Shown here: piece by piece, positions 57,344-64,000 of the stretch | How positions within the stretch are numbered: the stretch's first letter is position 1 | Layout of the letters: every line of letters starts with the position of its first letter | NCBI GenBank assembly: GCA_027186245.1 | Contig: CP114499.1 | Coordinates: 6,081,001-6,145,000 of the forward strand | Direction: 5' to 3' | Origin: Coriaria nepalensis | Taxonomy: Eukaryota; Streptophyta; Magnoliopsida; Cucurbitales; Coriariaceae | DNA: 64,000 nucleotides | The notes under the pieces: generated by a model | Told to the model about the DNA's origin: nothing | What the model saw: the letters and a program-made list of their open reading frames with translations, nothing else | Database searches by the model: none | Made by a program: the position numbers and the translations under genes

Positions 57344-59317
57344 ATGATGGCGACCTTCAACGTTTCCCAGAAACTGACCGCGCCGATTGACGGCCAGAAG
57401 CCTGGTACATCTGGTCTCCGCGAGAAGGTTCCGGTGTCCATTTCGTTTCATTTCTTTACATATTTTTTATAAATCGTGTTGCAATTCTTTTCGAACCTCG
57501 TGCGACGCACATTGGCTCGGCAGATGATTCGTTGATTGATTTTGTATTTTTAAAATTCTGGTTGAAGTGCGAATACAATCTGATGATCTAGTTTTCGCTG
57601 GATTAATTCGTTGCGTGTTTTTGCTTCCAATGTGTTTGATTTAAGTTCAGGGATTTCGAGTTTCTCTGTATTTACTGATTGTGTAAGGCTTTGCTGTCGC
57701 CAAGTGAGAGTATTTATCCAGCCTAATTACTTGGAAAATTTTGTCCAGTCAACATTCAATGCTACGCTGAAAAAGTTAGAGATGAGGATTCTTGTTCTTA
57801 GATTTTCACTTCCTAGTTTTTCAGTGGTATTTTGGCTGCTATATGCTAGATATTTACTTATGTAGCTTATCGGCCACCATAGGATGGTAAGTATTTATAT
57901 TTTTCCTGAGATCTGAAAGCAAAAATTTTTATGGCACCATAGTTTACTTCCATTTACACGCTCCTACTCTCGATAAAACTTAGCTTCAAAGATAAAATAA
58001 ATACTATAAAAAACGGTTATTATTCTACAGGCGTACAAATTGTTCTAAACTTGCATTCCTGCATATAGGTGCTACTCTTGTTGTTTCTGGTGATGGCCGA
58101 TATTATTCAAAGGATGCTATTCTGGTACTTTATCAAACCATATTCCATCTCACTTTTCTTCTTACTATTTGTATATGCTAGCTTGTCTAGTATTTCTACT
58201 TTTAATAGATCTTGTGAGGCCATCATCTTTTTTTGTTGCTGTTGCTTTAGTTCCACATTGCACCCTGATAATGAAGCGCTTGTAAAAGAGATTTCTCATG
58301 ACTTTAGATATCTCTGACCTGCTTTTATGTGATTTATTTAGTTTACTTTACTTTTGATCTCATTTGAATGCTGAAGCTTATGCCTTTTTCTTGTCACCAG
58401 AAAAGGAAGACGCAAATATTAAAAATTGTCTGTCTGATGCTTGTGCCTATTTATTATCATTTTGTATGTTTTCTTATAATGTCTTTGATGGTGCTGCATG
58501 TGAACTAGTCTTTTCATCTATTCTTGATTTGGCAGATTATTATCAAGATGTCACCTGCAAATGGAGTTAGACGTGTATGGGTTGGTCAAAATGGATTACT
58601 CTCGACTCCTGCTGTCTCAGCAGTAATCCATGAAAGAGTTGGGAAAGATGTAAGCAGTTTTGTGGTCGAAAGATTGAACTGTTCTATTAGACCTTGTTAC
58701 AATTGTATTTTATTTAGAATTAATTCCTGAAAACATTGTACAATCCGGGTTAATATTCTTCCTCTGATAACTCTATATTAGGGATCCAGAGCATCAGGTG
58801 CATTTATTCTAACAGCAAGTCACAATCCTGGTGGTCCCCATGAGGTAGCTACTAGCAGTTTCTCTAATTTTTAATTTATTCCTTTCTTCTCTTTAATTGC
58901 TTGAGATTTTTGTATGCTATGTAATTGTGATTATCTTTATGCCTTTTGAATGTTTCATGGAGTAGAGGTTTCAAGAATTTGCTCTGGTATGTCTTGTTAT
59001 TGCAGGATTTTGGGATTAAATACAATATGGAAAATGGAGGGCCTCCTCCAGAGTCAGTCACTGACAAGATCTATGAGAACACAAAAATCCATAAAGGATT
59101 ACTTGATTGCAGAAGATCTACCTGATGTACATGCTTAGCTCTCTCCAATTGATGTAACTTCTCCGTGTATAGATATTAATTCGATCTCATTTTTCAATAA
59201 TTGTTCTCTATTTAAGGTGGATATCTCTGAAATCAGGGTAACAAGCTTTGAGGGGCCTGAGGGACAATTTGATGTGGAGGTTTTTGATTCAGCATCTGAT
59301 TATGTGAAGTTAATGAA
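57344..59317 (+). pseudogene. Cytosolic phosphoglucomutase gene copy, 5' part, with several lesions
   Basis: Phosphoglucomutase converts glucose 1-phosphate and glucose 6-phosphate. Homologous exons: 57344-57427 (ATFNVSQKLTAPIDGQKPGT, SGLREK), 57704-57781 (VRVFIQPNYLENFVQSTFNA), 58069-58124 (GATLVVSGDGRYYSKDAIL), 58536-58649 ([20 protein letters not shown]), 58782-58844 (ASGAFILTASHNPGGPHE, with the phosphoserine loop TASHNPGG), 59006-59126 and 59217-59317 (VTSFEGPEGQFDVEVFDSAS). Problems: the exon 2 acceptor reads CCAA|GTGAGAG with no AG at the expected phase; exon 2 changes frame by one base before EKVRG; its donor position reads G|ATGAGG instead of GT; exon 6 has one extra A at 59084-59087, shifting KSIKDYLIAEDLPD out of frame. 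The rest of the gene (about 350 residues) is not in the window; repeats begin at about 59390. I read this as a pseudogene; sequencing error could explain one lesion but hardly all. Confidence 0.8.
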
Positions 59318-59389
59318 GTAAGCTGTCTCAGTCAATTACTTGGCTTTCTTCTTTACATGGGAACATATGTTAGATCGATCTCCCCTAGG

Positions 59390-59575
59390 GGTAAGCAAAA
59401 AAAACCGTACTGATTGAAACCGATATTTTTCGGTCGGTTTCATGTGCCAAAATCTAGTTTCGGTCAGTTAACTGCCCAAAACATGTTCAGGAAAATCGGT
59501 TTTCGATTTTTCGGTTGGTTTCGGTGAACCAACCGAAAACCTATTATTTATTTATTTACTTTACGGGTCGATGGC
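59390..59575. mobile_element. Fragment of a short DNA element with CGGTTTTCGGTT-type sequence
   Basis: Begins CTAGGGGTAAGCAAAAAAAA and contains phrases like CGGTCGGTTTC, CGGTTTTCGATTTTTCGGTT and AACCAACCGAAAAC. Such TAGGGGTGxGCAAAA-starting, CGGTTCGGTT-rich elements are common hAT-like non-autonomous elements in plants. The right end is not defined. Confidence 0.45.
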
Positions 59576-59618
59576 TCCATCTACTCGTAGAGTTTCATAA
59601 GTTATAAACTTATAATCA

Positions 59619-59733
59619 TAACTTTTAGTTTACTCGAAGGGTTAATAGCCCCATCGACCCGTAGAGTATTATAATTTATAGTTTCCTCGAAGTGTCGATG
59701 AGGCATTCGACCCTTCGAGTAAACTAAAAGTTA
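59619..59733. repeat. Perfect 23-bp inverted repeat with a 69-bp loop
   Basis: Positions 59619-59641 and 59711-59733 are exact reverse complements. The core is TTTACTCGAAGGG / CCCTTCGAGTAAA. The loop holds further related copies of CATCGACCC and TCCTCGAAGTGTCGATG. It abuts the left edge of the Copia LTR (59735). Confidence 0.85.
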
Positions 59734-59734
59734 T

Positions 59735-59902
59735 TGAAAAAACTTTGGAAATTTCTATTATTTTCATGTTACAACACTAGACTATTTATAGATAGGAAAC
59801 CCTAGATTAATTATAATAATTTTTAACAATTTATTTACAATCTCATATTTTAGGAAAGTATCCTAAGATTTCTCCTAACAACATCTTTCCATATTTTCAA
59901 CA
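59735..59902 (-). repeat. Copia 3' LTR (element orientation)
   Basis: Begins TGAAAAAACTTTGG and ends TTTTCAACA on the plus strand. On the minus strand a polypurine tract (TTGAGGGGGAG) directly precedes TGTTGAAAATATGG. A TATA box (minus-strand CTATAAATAG) is inside. The partner LTR is outside the window, so its length (168 bp) is estimated from one copy. Confidence 0.75.
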
Positions 59903-60203
59903 CTCCCCCTCAAGCTAGTTCAAAGATGTCTAGTAAACGCAGCTTGCATACAAACTTGTCGAATTGAATATTGTGTAGACCTTTGGTAAAGATATATGTT
60001 GCTTGTTACTCTATGGGAATATAGGGCATATGCACAATGCCTTCTTCCAACTTCTCTTTAATGAAATGTCCATCAATTTTCACATGTTTAGTCCTGTTGT
60101 GTTGAATCAGATTATGAGCAATGTTGATAGCTACTTTGTTGTCACAGTAGAGTGTCATAGAAGTAGTAATTGAGATTTTTAGGTCCTCAAGTAGTCTTTT
60201 TAG

Positions 60204-61577
60204 CTATACTATTTCACAAATCTCATGAGCAACTGCTCTAAACTTAGCTTTTGCACTACTTCTAGCTACTACATTCTGTTTTTTAGTTCTCCAAGTCACT
60301 AAATTCCTGCCAACATAAGTACAATAGCTAGAAGTAGATCTTCTATTAGTCATACTACCAGCCCAGTCAGCATCTATAAATGCTTCAATTCTGATTTGAC
60401 CACGATTTTGGAATAGTAACTCCCTTCCTGGTTTTCCTCTTAGGTATTTTAGAATTATGTACACAACGGCAAAATATTCTTCTCCAGGTAAGTGTATGAA
60501 TTGACTCACAACACTAACTGCAAATGCTATATCTGGTCTAGTATGAGATAGATAAATGAATCTTCCCACTAGTGTTTGAAACTGTTCTCTATTTACCACC
60601 CTATCCGAACTGGTTACCTACAACTTTAAGTTTACTTCCATAGGGGTTTCAGCCGGTTTGCATCTTAGGTACCGTGTTTCCTTGAACAGGTCAAGAACAT
60701 ACTTCTTTTGAGAAATAAAAATTCCCTTAGATCTTACAAATTTTATTCCCAAAAAATACTTCACTGATCCAAGATCTGTGAAGTTCATCAACATCACTTC
60801 CAGGTAAGATCATGTTATCTACATACGTAATAAGAATAGCAATCTTACCATCCATAACGTATGGTCTGCTTGAGTTTGGTGATATCTGTGACCCTTCAGA
60901 GACTTAGTAAGCCGACCAAACCATGCTTTAGGTGATTGCTTTAGACCGTATAGTGACTTTTTTAGCTTGCAAATCTTCTCTGTCCTATAATGTGCTTCAA
61001 AACCAGGAGGTAAATTCATAAACACTTCCTTGTCTAATTCCCTATTAAGGAACGCATTGTTCACATCTAGCTGTTGTAAAGGCCACTCAAGGTTAGCAGC
61101 AAAAGAAAATAATACTCTAATATAGTTTACCTTAGCAACCGGGGCAAATGTTTCTTGGTAATCTATTCCATAAGTTTGTATAAAACCTTTAGCCACAAGT
61201 CTTGCCTTATACCTTTCAATCTTCCCATCAACATTGTATTTGACAATAAACACCCACTTGCAGCCTACTATTCTTCCTTCATTAGGTAAACTAATAATCT
61301 TCCAAGTATCATTCTTCTCAAGCGCCCTCATCTATTCTAATACAACCATTTTCCATTCAGGTTGATTCATCGCTTCATAGATATCTTTTGGAATTGAAAC
61401 ATTGGACAGATTAGCAGTGAAGGTTCTATAGCTAGGAGATAACCTATGATATGAGACATATTTAGCAATAGGATACATAGTATAAGTGCGAGTTTGTTTC
61501 CTAAGGGTAATAAGAATATCAAGATCAGATTTTGTAGAAACAGTTTGATGATGAGTCAAGACATTTGGAACTGTCAT
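60204..61577 (-). pseudogene. Copia reverse transcriptase and RNase H region
   Basis: Minus-strand order: NQPEWKMVVLE (61332-61577), MRALEKNDTWKIISLPNEGR, VGCKWVFIVKYNVDGKIERY, YGIDYQETFAPVAKVNYIRV and KSLYGLKQSPKAWFGRLTKS (60819-61331), then after a broken stretch GRFIYLSHTRPDIAFAVSVV, IEAFIDADWAGSMTNRRSTS and NLVTWRTKKQNVVARSSAKA (60204-60599). A frameshift between 60600 and 60819 removes the YxDD region from frame. Confidence 0.9.
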
Positions 61578-61864
61578 ACCTGTTTCATTTACAAGACCAT
61601 AGAGGAGTCTTGGTAGGTAGAAGATTGTGGTTCGTTATTCGGAATTTGCTTCCTCCTAGAGTAAACTAGCAACTCAGGTTGTTGCATAGTTTGTAATATC
61701 TCTCCCCATAAAAAAAAAGTTTATAATGTTTGATTCTATAGGTAAGGAAGGGTTAGGTGGAGTACTCGATGAAGGAACATTTAGAATAAGTGGAAAATCT
61801 AGGACTGGCAAAGGTAAGGATTTTGATGTTTCCTAAAAATGATCTTATACAGAATAACTCTCCC

Positions 61865-63450
61865 TCAGAAGAGAATTTTTGGTAAAGTAAGGTGTGTTTT
61901 CAAATAAAAATAATTTTTTTGAGGTATGATTATATCATTTATACCTTTTTTTATTTGGAGAATAGCCCACAAAAACACACTTTTCACTTTAGGATCAAGT
62001 TCTGACCTATTATGTTTGTGTATATGAACAAAAATTGTGCAGCCAAAAATTCTACGGGATAAAGAGTTGAAAGTCCGGATGTGAGAAAAGGTTTCTAACA
62101 GTTTGTTTAGAGAAGTTTGATATTCTAACACCTCAAAGAGAACTCTATTTATAAGATATGTGGCTGTAAGGACTACTCCTCCCCCCACCCCCCCCAAGAT
62201 ACTTAGGAACCCCCATAGTAAACATAATTGATCCATTAACTTCCAGTAGATGTCTATTTTTCTTTTTAGCTATCCCATTTTGTTGAGGGGTATCAAAACA
62301 GGTAGATTGATGAAATATGTTTTTTTCTGTCAAAAAATCATGTAGAATAGAATTGAAGTATTCCTTTTCATTATCAGTTCTAAAAACTTGGATTCGTATT
62401 TAGAAGTGATTTTCAATCATATAATAGAACTTTTTGAATTTCTTAGCAGCTTCGGCTTTTTCTTTTAGTAGAAACACTTAATATATCATTGTATGGTCAT
62501 CAATATATAAGATAAACCATCTAGTCACACAAATATTTATTACTCTAGAGGGTCCCAAATGTCATTATAAATTAAGTAAAACGGTCTAGAAGCTTGATAA
62601 AAATGAGATTTATAAGAAACTTTATGATGCTTTGACAATTGATTAGGTTCACATTGAAGACACATTGAGTTAACATTATTATTTTTAAAGAGGGATGGAA
62701 ACAAATGCTTAAGAGAAGGAAAACTAGGATGGACTAACCTATAATGCCATAACATTATTTTATCTCTAACATAAATAGAAATACTACTACTGTTAGCTTG
62801 AGATTGTCCATGCTCGGTAGTCAAGTCATCAAAATAATAGAGTCTATCAACTATTCTAGCACTGTCAATCATCTTATTCAAATGTTGGTCTTGAAATTCA
62901 TAGTAAGAGTCATAGAATTTCACTAGGAAATTAGAATCTTTGGTGAGTTTGCTAACATATAAGAGATTACATGATAACTTAGGAACATGTAAGATAGATT
63001 TTATGGTGAAATTCTTTGATATAGTGACTAAACCTTTTCCTACAATTGGATATAAACTCTAATCTGCTATACGAATTTTAAGATTACCAGGACAAGTAGT
63101 ATAAGAGGAGAAAACATGAGAGGAATGAGTTATGTGATCAGAAGCACCGGAATCAATGATCCATGATTTTAGATTAGAACAAACGATTGAAGTTATGGGA
63201 AAACTACCTTTTTGATCAAGAAAACCTGAATCATAACTAGAAATAGGAATTTGAATGATTATTTTGTATATTTGATCAAGTTGTCCTTCGCTAAGGGACG
63301 AAGATGGTGTCTCGATTTCAATAGAAGCGTGAATCCCATGATTGTTTTTGTCCCCACTTCGGTTGCCCTTCCAGTTTTTAGGTTTTCCATGAATTTTCCA
63401 GCAAGTAGCCCTAGTGCATCTAGGCTTGTTACAGTAATCACACTAGACCT
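61865..63450 (-). pseudogene. Copia gag end, protease and integrase region
   Basis: Minus-strand: knuckle-like CDYCNKPRCTRATCWKIHGK, then SSYDSGFLDQKGSFPITS, SWIIDSGASDHITHSSHVFS (protease DSGA intact), LHVPKLSCNLLYVSKLTKDS, LWHYRLVHPSFPSLKHLFPS, then, after breaks, NIFHQSTCFDTPQQNGIAKK (integrase end). The C-run at 62177-62194 interrupts the integrase frame and may be a sequencing weak spot. Confidence 0.85.
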
Positions 63451-64000
63451 TCACCTTCTCATCAAACCTCGAGGGTTGATACCATGGTGTTAAGGGCATA
63501 ATTTTCAAGAGTTTCCATAGAGCCATTCTTTCCCATCATCACGGTCTTATGGCTCTCTTCCCTTCTAATCTCTGAAAAAACTTCTCTTTAAAAGGTAATA
63601 TTTCTTTTCCTAGAATTCGTCCTCCGCTTCATCTAGGTCAAGATTAAGACCAACCAAGAACTCAAACACCCTATATTTCTCTATTGTATTCTTGAACTGA
63701 GCACTATTTGTTACACATGCCTAGTCAAGATCATAAAACGGATCTACTTCTTGCCATACTCCTAACATCTTATTATAGTAATTAGTGACAATCATTTCTC
63801 AAATTTTTGTCGTTATCTCATACACTTAAGATGAGTTTCCCAAGTTTGAGAAAGTGGAGGATACTGCATCCCAAACTTCCTTTGTAGTAGGAAGATACAT
63901 ATAGTTTTGACCAATATCCTCAACCATGGAGTTCACGAGCCAAGAGATAATGGTACAGTTCTCTTCTTCCCAGGTAGCATAACTCGGATCCTTCATACTT

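Larger units (their letters stand above)
59735..64000 (-). mobile_element. Copia LTR retrotransposon, 5' end beyond the window
   Basis: All Copia parts lie on the minus strand in order. At the right edge is gag (63500-64000). Then come a Cys-rich zinc-knuckle-like part (CDYCNKPRCTRATCWKIHGK, about 63380-63440), protease (SWIIDSGASDHITHSS, about 63160), GAG-pre-integrase (MLWHYRLVHPSFPSLKHLFP, 62540-62923), integrase (CFDTPQQNGIAKKKNRHLLE, 62145-62333), RT (60819-61331 with QQLDVNNAFLNRELDKEVFM) and RNase H (60204-60599). Stops and frame breaks occur throughout, but the parts are longer and cleaner than in the 24-29 kb Copia, suggesting a later insertion. It lies about 420 bp after the last recognised phosphoglucomutase exon. 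Confidence 0.93.

Overview
This window looks like nuclear DNA from a flowering plant, most likely a dicot-type genome. Genes have short GT-AG introns in AT-rich sequence, encode plant-only families (DELLA/GRAS, TIFY/JAZ, MyoB/DUF593, CRK-type kinase, plant HMGA), and are separated by degenerate Copia, Gypsy, LINE and hAT elements. No rRNA, tRNA, CRISPR array or bacterial-style operon was seen. The species could not be identified.

Layout. 1-0.9 kb: 3' part of a 2-oxoglutarate/Fe(II) dioxygenase gene (ACC-oxidase-homolog type). 0.9-5 kb: decayed Ty3/Gypsy sequence with a gag remnant and a probable LTR. 5.4-6.9 kb: JAZ3/4-like TIFY repressor gene with a complete Jas motif and an apparent frame problem in exon 3. 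7.1-11.4 kb: a nest of Copia and Gypsy debris. 13.6-15.2 kb (minus): an intact intronless DELLA gene. 15.3-23.8 kb: gene-poor DNA with a hairpin-repeat element, a short non-autonomous DNA element, a widely spaced inverted duplication and a promoter/5'UTR-like stretch with no gene. 23.8-29.9 kb: F-box/DUF295 pseudogene split by a whole but decayed Copia element (206-bp LTRs). 29.9-31.4 kb: LINE and Copia fragments. 32.9-36.8 kb: 15-exon ANTH-domain clathrin-assembly (AP180/PICALM-like) gene. 40.8-43.5 kb: membrane-anchored myosin-binding (DUF593) gene. 45.4-47.8 kb: receptor-like cytoplasmic kinase of the CRK43 type. 48.5-53.8 kb: second hairpin-repeat locus next to a dead hAT transposase. 56.1-56.8 kb: HMGA (H15 plus four AT-hooks). 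57.3-59.3 kb: 5' part of a cytosolic phosphoglucomutase gene with several lesions. 59.7-64 kb: minus-strand Copia element running off the window.

How the genes relate. Plant genes are not in operons, so each unit is independent. Two neighbours have a known functional link: JAZ repressors and DELLA proteins bind each other in jasmonate-gibberellin cross-talk, and here their genes lie about 6.7 kb apart. The ANTH adaptor and the MyoB receptor both act in vesicle traffic, but nothing in the sequence shows a joint role.

The most unusual signals are two ~2-kb loci (16.4-18.4 and 48.5-50.5 kb) that share an architecture of hairpin units flanking a short-motif array, an inverted ~120-bp duplication one copy of which lies upstream of the DELLA gene, and the multi-lesion phosphoglucomutase copy. 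Exon limits were read by eye from splice sites and family alignments recalled from general knowledge; no search was run.
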